Assembly (NCBI GenBank): GCA_947470515.1
Contig: CANITF010000018.1
Location: 1 to 54,830, forward strand
Source: Flavobacteriales bacterium
GTDB taxonomy: Bacteria > Bacteroidota > Bacteroidia > Flavobacteriales_D > Crocinitomicaceae
DNA length: 54,830 bases
Direction: 5' to 3'
In this document: one piece after another, positions 40,790-48,424 of the stretch
How positions within the stretch are numbered: the first letter of the stretch is position 1
How the letters are laid out: each line of letters starts with the position of its first letter
Position numbers and translations under genes: made by a program
Notes under the pieces: model-generated
What the model was told of the DNA's origin: nothing
Database searches by the model: none
What the model saw: the letters and a program-made list of their open reading frames with translations, nothing else

Positions 40790-40853
40790 ATAATAGTGTT
40801 TACATCTTTTTATCATTCTAAATCACTATTATAAAATATTGATTTAGAATGAT
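40790..40853. other. Overlapping inverted repeats upstream of the rpsL promoter
   Basis: A perfect 14-base inverted repeat (ATCATTCTAAATCA, 40812-40825, with its complement at 40840-40853) overlaps a second 9-base pair (ATAATAGTG 40790-40798 with CACTATTAT 40824-40832). Only one of the two stems can form at a time. The region lies between the pdhB terminator and the rpsL promoter, so it could be an operator, a second terminator for pdhB, or a relic repeat. The remaining intergenic sequence here is AT-rich and otherwise featureless. Confidence 0.55.
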
Positions 40854-40884
40854 TTAAAAAATAAACGTGAATTCTAATTGTATT

Positions 40885-40924
40885 TAAAATAAAAAACTCT
40901 TGTTGCTAAGCGCTACAAGAGTTT
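40885..40924 (-). terminator. Intrinsic terminator of pdhB
   Basis: A perfect 10-bp stem AAACTCTTGT/ACAAGAGTTT (40894-40903 with 40915-40924) with an 11-base loop lies 28 bases past the pdhB stop and is followed on the minus strand by TTTATTTTAAAT, with a T6 run overlapping the stem base. Confidence 0.88.
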
Positions 40925-40952
40925 GAAATCTATTTGAAAATAGAATTTTCTT

Positions 40953-41933
40953 TTAATTTCTATATAACGTACTTTTCGTTGCTTTAATAATTCTATCCAC
41001 ATTTGGCAATGCTTCATCAATTAACGTTGGTGAGAAAGCAAAAGGTGTATCTGTTTGAGTTACTCTCATAACTGGCGCGTCCAAATAATCGAAAGCATAT
41101 CGTTGTAAATGGTACGCAATTTCAGAAGAGATAGAAGCTAATGGCCAAGATTCTTCGACAACTACACAACGATGTGTTTTCTTAACAGATTCAACAACAC
41201 ATGCGTAATCAATAGGACGAACAGTTCTTAAATCAATTATTTCAACTGAAATCCCTTCTTTTTCTAAAATCGCGGCAGCTTCAAATGCAACTTTAATTAT
41301 TTTCCCAAACGTTACAATTGTAACATCAGTACCTTTTCTTTTAACATCTGCAACTCCGATTGGAATTATATATTCTCCTTCAGGAATTTCACCCTTATCA
41401 CCATACATTTTTTCTGATTCCAAAAAAACCACTGGATCATTGTCTCTAATGGCAGCTTTTAATAAACCTTTTGCGTCATATGGATTTGAAGGCGTAATAA
41501 CTTTTAATCCTGGTACATGTGCATAAAATGCTTCAAAACTTTGAGAGTGTGTTGCTGCTAATTGACCAGCAGTTCCATTTCCACCTCTAAAGACGATTGG
41601 ACAGGAATATTGCCCTCCAGACATCTGCAACATTTTGGCAGCACTATTTATTATTTGATCCGCAGCCAAAATGGCGAAGTTCCACGTCATGAATTCTACG
41701 ATAGGTCTTAATCCATTCATTGAAGCTCCAACAGCAATTCCAGTAAAACCTAATTCAGCAATTGGAGTATCAATAACTCTTTTTGGTCCAAATTCATCAA
41801 GCATTCCTTGAGAAACTTTATATGCTCCATTATATTCAGCAACCTCTTCACCCATTAAAAACACAGACTCATCTCGTCTCATTTCTTCTGACATTGCTTC
41901 ACGTAAGGCTTCTCTAAATTGTACTGTTTTCAT
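40953..41933 (-). CDS. pdhB: Pyruvate dehydrogenase E1 component, beta subunit
   Basis: 326 residues. With the alpha subunit it binds thiamine diphosphate and decarboxylates pyruvate, feeding acetyl-CoA to the TCA cycle. MKTVQFREALREAMSEEM, the ThDP-contact segment FLMGEEVAEYNGAYKVSQG, PIAELGFTGIAVGASM, and the C-terminal VVVEESWPLASISSEIAY are typical of two-subunit E1 enzymes. Strong resemblance to PdhB favours pyruvate over branched-chain oxoacids, but the alpha subunit is not nearby. The ATG at 41933 is chosen; the frame opens 33 bases earlier at a non-ATG codon. Confidence 0.93.
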   Translation of the reverse strand: MKTVQFREALREAMSEEMRRDESVFLMGEEVAEYNGAYKVSQGMLDEFGPKRVIDTPIAELGFTGIAVGASMNGLRPIVEFMTWNFAILAADQIINSAAKMLQMSGGQYSCPIVFRGGNGTAGQLAATHSQSFEAFYAHVPGLKVITPSNPYDAKGLLKAAIRDNDPVVFLESEKMYGDKGEIPEGEYIIPIGVADVKRKGTDVTIVTFGKIIKVAFEAAAILEKEGISVEIIDLRTVRPIDYACVVESVKKTHRCVVVEESWPLASISSEIAYHLQRYAFDYLDAPVMRVTQTDTPFAFSPTLIDEALPNVDRIIKATKSTLYRN

Positions 41934-41963
41934 AAATCTTGAATTATTTCCTGTAAGGGTTGC

Positions 41964-41971
41964 CAAAAATA
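41964..41971 (-). promoter_or_regulatory. Candidate -7 element for pdhB
   Basis: TATTTTTG on the minus strand fits TAnnTTTG and lies 31 bases upstream of the pdhB ATG in the divergent pdhB-etfB gap. The surroundings are AT-rich, so a chance match is possible. Confidence 0.4.
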
Positions 41972-42052
41972 ATAAAATAGAAAGAAATAACAGTTATTAA
42001 TTCTAAACTTAAAAACTTTTGAGTTTCAGAAAACACATCGTAAATATTTGTT

Positions 42053-42060
42053 TAAATTTG
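42053..42060 (+). promoter_or_regulatory. Candidate -7 element for etfBA
   Basis: TAAATTTGCGC contains TAnnTTTG followed by GC, 24 bases before the etfB ATG at 42085. No clear TTTG at -33. Its position supports the shorter etfB start, since the longer frame would begin upstream of it. Confidence 0.45.
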
Positions 42061-42084
42061 CGCTCGTATAGAAAACAGAGAAAA

Positions 42085-42825
42085 ATGAAAATACTTGTAT
42101 GTATCAGTAAATCCCCAGATACAACGTCAAAAATTGCATTTGTAGATCAAAACACAAAGTTCGATGAGAATGGTGTTCAATATATTATCAATCCTTATGA
42201 TGAATGGTACGCCCTTGTTAGAGCGCTTGAAATAAAAGAAACGCTTGGTGGTGACGTTACGGTTATTACTGTTGGTTCAGTTGCTGATGACGCTATTATT
42301 AGAAAAGCATTGGCTATTGGTGCGGATGATGCAGTAAGAATTGATGCTGATCCAACAGATGCTTATTATACAGCAGTTCAAATTGCAGAATATGCAAAAA
42401 CAAATAGTTTTGATTTAGTATTGACAGGGAAAGAAACTATTAATTATAATGGTTCTCAAGTAGCTGGGATGATTGCTGAATCATTAAACTTTCCTTTTGT
42501 TTCGTTGGCGACTAAATTAGATGTTAATGGTTCTACTTTAACGTTGGAAAGAGAAATTGTTGGCGGGCTTCAAGTTGTAGAAGTATCATTGCCTGCTGTT
42601 GTTTCATGTGCAAAAGGAATGGCTGAACAACGCATTCCAAATATGCGCGGAATTATGGCAGCAAGAACAAAATCACTTCAAGTAGTTGCACCTGTGTCAG
42701 TTGATCTTTTAACGACATATGTTAATTACACGATGCCAAATGCTAAGTCTTCTTGTAAGATGATTGATCCAACGAACATGGATGAACTTGTAGCATTACT
42801 TCACAACGAAGCGAAAGTTATTTAA
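42085..42825 (+). CDS. etfB: Electron transfer flavoprotein beta subunit
   Basis: 246 residues. Together with EtfA it carries electrons from acyl-CoA dehydrogenases to the respiratory chain through ETF:quinone oxidoreductase. MKILVCISKSPDTTSKIAF, the AMP-binding region AIGADDAVRIDADPTDAYY, LVLTGKETINYNGSQVAGMIAE-type segment (split here) and the C-terminal recognition loop fit the family. The ATG at 42085 is the natural start; the frame's earlier opening at 42019 adds 22 unrelated residues. Followed 34 bases later by etfA. Confidence 0.95.
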   Translation: MKILVCISKSPDTTSKIAFVDQNTKFDENGVQYIINPYDEWYALVRALEIKETLGGDVTVITVGSVADDAIIRKALAIGADDAVRIDADPTDAYYTAVQIAEYAKTNSFDLVLTGKETINYNGSQVAGMIAESLNFPFVSLATKLDVNGSTLTLEREIVGGLQVVEVSLPAVVSCAKGMAEQRIPNMRGIMAARTKSLQVVAPVSVDLLTTYVNYTMPNAKSSCKMIDPTNMDELVALLHNEAKVI

Positions 42826-42859
42826 TTAGAAATAAGTCTTACCGACAAAAAAATACATT

Positions 42860-43804
42860 ATGTCAGTTTTAGTATATATAAATAGTAACAGTGGATTGAA
42901 CAAATCAGCTTTAGAGACTGTGAGCTATGGTAAAAAATTAGGCGGAAATTTAACCGTAATTACAGCTGGTTCTGCTGACGAATCCAAATTAGCAACTTTG
43001 GGTAAATATGGTGCAAACAAAGTACTTGTTGACCGTTCAATCCAAGGAGATGATGATCAACAATTGACTCAATTGATTGCTGCTGCTGCCGATTCAGTTG
43101 GAGCAACAACAATTATATTTTCCCACGACCTTACAGCGAAAGCTGTCGCACCTCGTTTATCAGTTCGTTTGAAGGCAGGTTTAGTTTCAGGAGCAATTGC
43201 ATTGCCTGGAGACGATGGTACAATTAAGGTAAATGTATTTTCAGGTAAAGCTTTTGGATCTGTTAAAGTAAATTCAACTGTTAAAATTATTTCATTGTTA
43301 CCGAATAGTTTTCAACCAGTAGAAGATGGATCTGATTGCGCAGTAGAAAGTTTTTCAGCCAATGCACCAGCAGGTTTAATTAAGGTGTTAAGCACTAAAA
43401 AACCTGAAGGTGAAATTCCATTGCCTGAAGCAGAGCTAGTTGTTTCAGCTGGTAGAGGAATGAAAGGTCCTGAAAACTGGGGAATGGTAGAAGACCTTGC
43501 ATCTGCATTAGGCGCTGCGACTGCTTGTTCTCGACCTGTAGCAGACATTGGCTGGAGACCTCATCATGAGCATGTTGGACAGACTGGAGTCGCAATTAGA
43601 CCAAACTTATACATTGCAATTGGTATCTCTGGAGCAATTCAGCATTTAGCTGGAGTTAATGGTTCAAAAGTGATTGTTGCCATAAATACGGATGCAGAGG
43701 CACCTTTCTTTAAAGCAGCTGATTACGGTGTTTTAGGTGATGCCTTTGATGTATTGCCAAGATTAACTGAGGCTGTAAAAAAATTCAAAGCTTCAGGACA
43801 TTAA
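42860..43804 (+). CDS. etfA: Electron transfer flavoprotein alpha subunit
   Basis: 314 residues. The N-terminal domain (about 1-185) resembles EtfB; the C-terminal FAD domain (about 190-314) contains VSAGRGMKGPENWGMVEDLA, ACSRPVADIGW, HHEHVGQTGVAIRP, IAIGISGAIQHLAGV and NTDAEAPFFKAADYGV, the full FAD-binding signature. It works with EtfB in fatty-acid and amino-acid oxidation, in keeping with the acyl-CoA enzymes near 3-5 kb. A strong terminator follows 43 bases downstream. Confidence 0.97.
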   Translation: MSVLVYINSNSGLNKSALETVSYGKKLGGNLTVITAGSADESKLATLGKYGANKVLVDRSIQGDDDQQLTQLIAAAADSVGATTIIFSHDLTAKAVAPRLSVRLKAGLVSGAIALPGDDGTIKVNVFSGKAFGSVKVNSTVKIISLLPNSFQPVEDGSDCAVESFSANAPAGLIKVLSTKKPEGEIPLPEAELVVSAGRGMKGPENWGMVEDLASALGAATACSRPVADIGWRPHHEHVGQTGVAIRPNLYIAIGISGAIQHLAGVNGSKVIVAINTDAEAPFFKAADYGVLGDAFDVLPRLTEAVKKFKASGH

Positions 43805-43846
43805 AAATATCGATAGAAATAGTATTTTTACAAATAATAAAATATT

Positions 43847-43876
43847 TTAGGGAAGCGAAAACTTCCCTAATTTTTT
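43847..43876 (+). terminator. Intrinsic terminator of etfBA
   Basis: A perfect 9-bp stem TTAGGGAAG/CTTCCCTAA (43847-43855 with 43862-43870) around a CGAAAA loop is followed immediately by TTTTTT. Textbook form, 43 bases past the etfA stop. Confidence 0.93.
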
Positions 43877-43903
43877 AGGGGATTTTGAGGTATTGAAGGA
43901 AGA

Positions 43904-44494
43904 ATGGATAAAATAAAACTTGATATTGCTGGTTTATCTTACAGTCAAACACAATCTGGTGCTTACGCTTTGGTATTAGCGGAATCTGGCGGGAAAAGAC
44001 AATTACCAATTATTATTGGTGGTTTTGAAGCACAGGCTATCGCGATCGAGTTGGAAAAAATGACCCCAACACGACCTTTAACACACGATTTATTCAAACA
44101 TTTTGCTCAAGCCTTTTCGATTGGAGTCAAAGAAATTGTTATTTACAATTTAATTGAAGGCATATTTTATTCCAAAATTATTTGTGAACGTGAAGGTCAG
44201 GTGACTGAAATAGATGCAAGAACATCTGACGCAATTGCAATTGGTGTTCGATTCAATTGTCCAATTTTTACGTTTGAAAATATACTTTCGATTGCAGGAA
44301 TTTTAATGGATGAGAATCAAACTAAAGACGATGATTTTTCGATGGATGATGATGATGAATCAATTCAACCAGAAGGGTCTCTGAATAGTCTCAATTTAGA
44401 AGAATTAGAAAATCAACTCAACGATGCAATCAATGATGAAGATTACGAATTGGCATCAAGAATAAGAGATGAAATAAACAAAAGAACCAGTTAA
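43904..44494 (+). CDS. Bifunctional nuclease (BFN/DUF151) family protein with C-terminal UVR motif
   Basis: 196 residues. The DUF151/BFN domain (about 1-130) has LVLAESGGKRQLPIIIGGFEAQAI, PTRPLTHDLFKHFAQAF and IDARTSDAIAIGVRFNCPIF, with the Asp/Arg residues used by this nuclease fold. An acidic linker (about 143-160, MDDDDES) leads to a UVR motif (about 164-196: LEELENQLNDAINDEDYELA), a UvrB-UvrC-type interaction helix pair. The combination suggests a nuclease or regulator that docks to another protein; in vivo role unknown. Heads a plus-strand group with the MFS gene 12 bases downstream. Confidence 0.85.
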   Translation: MDKIKLDIAGLSYSQTQSGAYALVLAESGGKRQLPIIIGGFEAQAIAIELEKMTPTRPLTHDLFKHFAQAFSIGVKEIVIYNLIEGIFYSKIICEREGQVTEIDARTSDAIAIGVRFNCPIFTFENILSIAGILMDENQTKDDDFSMDDDDESIQPEGSLNSLNLEELENQLNDAINDEDYELASRIRDEINKRTS

Positions 44495-44506
44495 ATTTTT
44501 TGCACT

Positions 44507-45760
44507 ATGCAGTTTTCTTTAAAAAATCGTTTGATTATAATGAACTTTCTGCAGTTTTTTGCTTGGGGCGCTTGGTTGCTATCAACTGGAGCTTATTTAG
44601 GCGGAAATCTTAAATTCTCTGGGATTCAAATTGGTGCCGTATACGGAACAATGGGGATTGCATCTCTGTTCATGCCTGCAATTGTTGGAATCATTGCCGA
44701 CAAATGGTTAAGTGCAAATAAACTTTTGTCAATTTGCCATCTGTCACTTGCAGGACTAATGATTGTGTTATTCAATTTAAAAGACTTCAATTCATTCTAT
44801 CCAATTATCTTTTTAATTTCTATATTTTACATGCCAACAATAGCATTAGGAAACTCTATTTCATATGCTTTGTTAGAAAAAAACAATTTTGATATTATTA
44901 AAGTATTTCCTCCAATTCGTGTTTGGGGAACTGTCGGCTTCATTTTAGCCGCCTGGTTTGTTGACTTTTTCGACTGGGGAGTTTCACCTAATCAATATTA
45001 CGTTAGTGGTGGAGCTTCACTTCTCTTAGGTGTTTTTGCACTCCTACTTCCATCTTGTCGACCAGAGAAAAGCGGAAACAAAAAAACTTTGGTACAATCT
45101 CTTGGCTTAGATGCTTTTGTTTTATTTAGAAAGAAGAAAATCGTTATTTTCTTTATTTTCTCAATGCTTCTAGGTTGCGTATTACAAATTTCAAATATGT
45201 GGGGAGATGGATTTTTAAGAGATTTCACAGCAAAATACACCGATTCATTTGCTGTAAAACATTCATTAATGTTTTTATCTTTTTCAATGATCTCAGAAGC
45301 ATTGTTCATATTATCCATCCCGTTCTTTTTAAAACGCTTCGGAATAAAAAAGGTAATGCTGATGAGCATGTTTGCGTGGGTACTTCGATTTGCTTTTTTT
45401 GGAATTGGGGATCCAGGAAGTGGTTTCATCTTCCTGAGCTTATCAATGGTCATTTATGGAATGGCGTTCGATTTTTTCAATATTTCAGGATCACTTTTCA
45501 TTGAAAAAGAAGCTAATGCATCTATACGTTCAAGCGCACAAGGATTATTTATGTTAATGACCAATGGCTTAGGTGCAATTATTGGCGCTTATGGAAGTGG
45601 TTTTGTAATTGATTTATATACCAATGTTGAGACAAAACAAAAAGATTGGACAACTATTTGGATGATTTTCGCATTGTATTCGTTAATTGTAGGAATTATA
45701 TTCGCAATCATATTCAAATACAAACATAACCCGCAAGAAATTCAGGAAATCAATCATTGA
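44507..45760 (+). CDS. MFS transporter, nucleoside:H+ symporter (NupG-like)
   Basis: 417 residues with about 12 membrane helices. The start MQFSLKNRLIIMNFLQFFAWGAWLL and SGIQIGAVYGTMGIASLFMPAIVGIIADKWL match the nucleoside:proton symporter branch of the major facilitator family, as does the even hydrophobic profile to the C-terminus. It would import nucleosides across the inner membrane; substrate is predicted from family resemblance only. Twelve bases after the BFN gene and seven before the LuxE-like gene. Confidence 0.85.
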   Translation: MQFSLKNRLIIMNFLQFFAWGAWLLSTGAYLGGNLKFSGIQIGAVYGTMGIASLFMPAIVGIIADKWLSANKLLSICHLSLAGLMIVLFNLKDFNSFYPIIFLISIFYMPTIALGNSISYALLEKNNFDIIKVFPPIRVWGTVGFILAAWFVDFFDWGVSPNQYYVSGGASLLLGVFALLLPSCRPEKSGNKKTLVQSLGLDAFVLFRKKKIVIFFIFSMLLGCVLQISNMWGDGFLRDFTAKYTDSFAVKHSLMFLSFSMISEALFILSIPFFLKRFGIKKVMLMSMFAWVLRFAFFGIGDPGSGFIFLSLSMVIYGMAFDFFNISGSLFIEKEANASIRSSAQGLFMLMTNGLGAIIGAYGSGFVIDLYTNVETKQKDWTTIWMIFALYSLIVGIIFAIIFKYKHNPQEIQEINH

Positions 45761-45767
45761 TTTAAAA

Positions 45768-46739
45768 ATGAATCTTGATAATCAACTTTTTTCAATAAAC
45801 TCAGCTGCAGATTTTAATAGAATTGCACTTGAGACTTTTCATTTTCAAGTTGAAAATTGCGCTGTTTACAAGCAATTCTGCAAAAGTATTTTAAAAAGAA
45901 CACCTTCGAAGATTGAAGAAATTCCTTTTCTTCCAATCTCGTTTTTCAAGACACATGAAATAAGAATAGATTCTGAAAAAGAGATTGAACACATATTTTT
46001 CAGTAGTGGCACAACTGGAGAAAATCGGAGTAAACATTTAATCTTAAACACACATATTTATGAAGAATCTTTCTTAAATACGTATCGTAACTATATTGGG
46101 AATCCAGAGGAACAAGTAATACTTGCTTTATTGCCAAATTATCTAGAACAAGGGAATTCAAGTTTAGTTTATATGGTGGATTCTTTGATCAAACATACTC
46201 AGTCTGAACTTTCAGGATTTCTATTGAATAATTTAGACCTTATCGAAGAAAAATATAAAAAAGCTATTTCATCAGGGAAAAAAGTTGTGATATTTGGTGT
46301 TTCATATGCCCTACTCGATCTTGCAGAAAAAACCATGAATCTTTCAGAAGCGTTCATTATTGAGACGGGCGGAATGAAAGGTCGCCGTAAAGAATTATCT
46401 AAGGAGGAACTCCATTCACTTTTAATTAATGGTTTAAACGTTCCATTCATAAGTTCTGAATATGGTATGACAGAATTGTTATCACAAGCATATAGCAATA
46501 AAGACGGACTTTTTAAAACTCCAGCTTGGATGAAAATTTTAATCCGAGATTTAAACGACCCCTTTAGCTATTTGGAAAATGGTAAAACCGGTGGAATTAA
46601 CATTATTGATTTCGCAAATTTATATAGTTGCAGTTTCATTTCTTCTCAAGATTTAGGAAAAATAGAACACGATTCCTTTCGAATTATGGGTCGTTTTGAT
46701 AATTCTGATATTCGTGGTTGCAATTTAATGGTCGAATAA
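45768..46739 (+). CDS. LuxE/PaaK-like acyl-protein synthetase
   Basis: 323 residues of the acyl-protein synthetase family, ANL-type enzymes that activate a carboxylic acid with ATP and pass the acyl group to a cysteine. The nucleotide loop is FFSSGTTGENRSK (about 82-94); EYGMTELLSQAY matches the core motif that holds the adenylate. Cys318 in DIRGCNLMVE near the C-terminus is placed like the acyl-carrying cysteine of bioluminescence LuxE. No luciferase or reductase genes are present, so a luminescence role is rejected. Substrate unknown. Co-directional with the MFS and amidohydrolase genes. Confidence 0.82.
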   Translation: MNLDNQLFSINSAADFNRIALETFHFQVENCAVYKQFCKSILKRTPSKIEEIPFLPISFFKTHEIRIDSEKEIEHIFFSSGTTGENRSKHLILNTHIYEESFLNTYRNYIGNPEEQVILALLPNYLEQGNSSLVYMVDSLIKHTQSELSGFLLNNLDLIEEKYKKAISSGKKVVIFGVSYALLDLAEKTMNLSEAFIIETGGMKGRRKELSKEELHSLLINGLNVPFISSEYGMTELLSQAYSNKDGLFKTPAWMKILIRDLNDPFSYLENGKTGGINIIDFANLYSCSFISSQDLGKIEHDSFRIMGRFDNSDIRGCNLMVE

Positions 46740-46781
46740 TCATGATTAATTTCTTACTTTTATTCTAAATTCTACAAATCC

Positions 46782-47966
46782 ATGTCAGAAATAACTGATC
46801 TTATTCGAGAAAAATCTGCTCATATTTACGCCAAGGTAAAAGGATATAGAGAATATATACATCAATTTCCAGAACTTTCTTATCAAGAAGTTGAGACAAT
46901 GAAATATGTTTCAAAAGTCTTAACGGGATTAAGTATTTCTCATAAAACTGAAGTTGGGAAAACAGGTGTTGTTGCAATCATTCGAAATGATAAACACGCT
47001 GAAGATGCATCTTGTATTGGATTAAGATCTGATTTAGACGCGTTGCCAATTCAAGAAGAAAATGACATTTCGTTTAAGTCAAGCGTTGATGGAGTTATGC
47101 ACGCTTGTGGACACGACGTTCATACCGCTATATTATTAGGCGTTGCAGAGATTTTAAACGAGATGAAGGATTTACTTCCTTGCCCGGTAAAACTTATTTT
47201 TCAACCTGGTGAAGAGAAAAATCCGGGTGGTGCAACATTAATGATTGCGGATGGTGTTTTGCACAATCCAGAAGTAAAACAAATGTATGCCTTGCATGTT
47301 TTTCCAGATATGCCAGTTGGAAAAGTTGGTTTCAAAGAAGGACTTTACATGGCTTCTTGTGACGAAATTTATCTAACAATAAATGGAAAAGGAGGACATG
47401 GCGCGACACCAAATCAATGCATAGACCCAATAATTATTGGAGCAACTATTGTCACCCAATTACAGCAAATTGTAAGCAGAAAATGTGATCCAAAAACACC
47501 ATGCGTCTTGTCTTTTGGACATTTTGAAGCAATTGGCGCGACAAATATTATTCCTTCAAAAGCCATTTTAAAGGGAACATTCAGAACAATGAATGAGGAA
47601 TGGAGAGCTGAAGCATTAAAACTTATCGCGTTTCAAATAAAACACATTGTTGAAAGTCAAGGAGGCACAGTTGACATTGAAATCAGCAAAGGGTATCCTT
47701 ATCTTGAAAACGATCCAGAAGTGACTTCCCGTTTAAAAATAAAGGCGCAAGAATATTTAGGAATCGATAAAGTCGAAGACATGCCAATACGTTTGACATC
47801 TGAAGATTTTGCTTTTTATTCTCAAGAAATTCCCGTTTGTTTTTTCCGTTTAGGAGTTCGAAATGAAGCAAAAGGAATAATTTACGGCGTACATCACCCG
47901 AAATTCAATATTGATGATAACGCGTTGAAAATTGGTGTTGAAATGATGGCATTAGCAGCATTTTAA
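46782..47966 (+). CDS. M20 family metal-dependent amidohydrolase
   Basis: 394 residues of the M20D/peptidase T-like group that hydrolyses N-acyl amino acids or hippurate-type amides. Di-metal ligands are visible: HACGHDVHTA (about 107-116), QPGEEKNPGG with the catalytic Glu, HVFPDMPVG, and a C-terminal His in YGVHHPKF. The dimerisation domain (about 190-300) contains GKGGHGATPNQCIDP. No signal peptide, so cytoplasmic. Forty-two bases after the LuxE-like gene and 11 before the lipoprotein. The precise substrate is not predictable. Confidence 0.9.
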   Translation: MSEITDLIREKSAHIYAKVKGYREYIHQFPELSYQEVETMKYVSKVLTGLSISHKTEVGKTGVVAIIRNDKHAEDASCIGLRSDLDALPIQEENDISFKSSVDGVMHACGHDVHTAILLGVAEILNEMKDLLPCPVKLIFQPGEEKNPGGATLMIADGVLHNPEVKQMYALHVFPDMPVGKVGFKEGLYMASCDEIYLTINGKGGHGATPNQCIDPIIIGATIVTQLQQIVSRKCDPKTPCVLSFGHFEAIGATNIIPSKAILKGTFRTMNEEWRAEALKLIAFQIKHIVESQGGTVDIEISKGYPYLENDPEVTSRLKIKAQEYLGIDKVEDMPIRLTSEDFAFYSQEIPVCFFRLGVRNEAKGIIYGVHHPKFNIDDNALKIGVEMMALAAF

Positions 47967-47977
47967 AAAATTCAATT

Positions 47978-48418
47978 ATGATCAAACAAATTCTATTTCT
48001 TTCGGTTTTTTTAATGTCTTTAAGCTCTTGTGATAAACAGAAAAGAACGACGAAAAAAATTGATGGGGAATGGGAAATAAGCGTTTATAAAATTACCGAC
48101 ACTGAAGGATTAGCGGAATATGCAGTTTGCTCAGGTTCTTACGTTTTTAATTCATGCAATAATAAAAGTAATGCATGTGATTACACGTGTAATCTAACTT
48201 TTGATTTCCCCAGCAATACTGGGACATCAATTGAAACGGGGACTTTTGAGGTTTTGTCAGACGGAGAATTCATGGATGTTACTTGTTTAAATTCTCTAAA
48301 TGAAATAATCTCAGCATACAACTATCGAATTTTGACTTTAACAAAAACGGATTTGCAGTTAGAATATAGCGATTTGAATTCTAAACTCCATTCACTTATT
48401 TTCAAAAAGAAAAAGTAG
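47978..48418 (+). CDS. Small lipoprotein, lipocalin-like
   Basis: 146 residues. Lipoprotein signal with the lipobox cysteine at Cys18 (LSSCDKQ). The mature part is all-beta in appearance: IDGEWEISVYKITD near the N-terminus and a cysteine-rich middle (CSGSYVFNSCNNKSNACDYTC) that could form disulfides. It resembles the small lipocalin-like lipoproteins of Bacteroidota, but I cannot name a family. Last in the plus-strand group; convergent with recQ six bases away. Confidence 0.75.
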   Translation: MIKQILFLSVFLMSLSSCDKQKRTTKKIDGEWEISVYKITDTEGLAEYAVCSGSYVFNSCNNKSNACDYTCNLTFDFPSNTGTSIETGTFEVLSDGEFMDVTCLNSLNEIISAYNYRILTLTKTDLQLEYSDLNSKLHSLIFKKKK

Positions 48419-48424
48419 AAATCG

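Noticed and set aside
45175-45504. 109-codon plus-strand ORF within the MFS gene
   Set aside because: Lies wholly inside a real membrane-protein gene in another frame and shows no domain or signal.
45768-46739. Bioluminescence gene luxE
   Set aside because: No luxA, luxB, luxC or luxD in the neighbourhood; only family-level similarity is supported.
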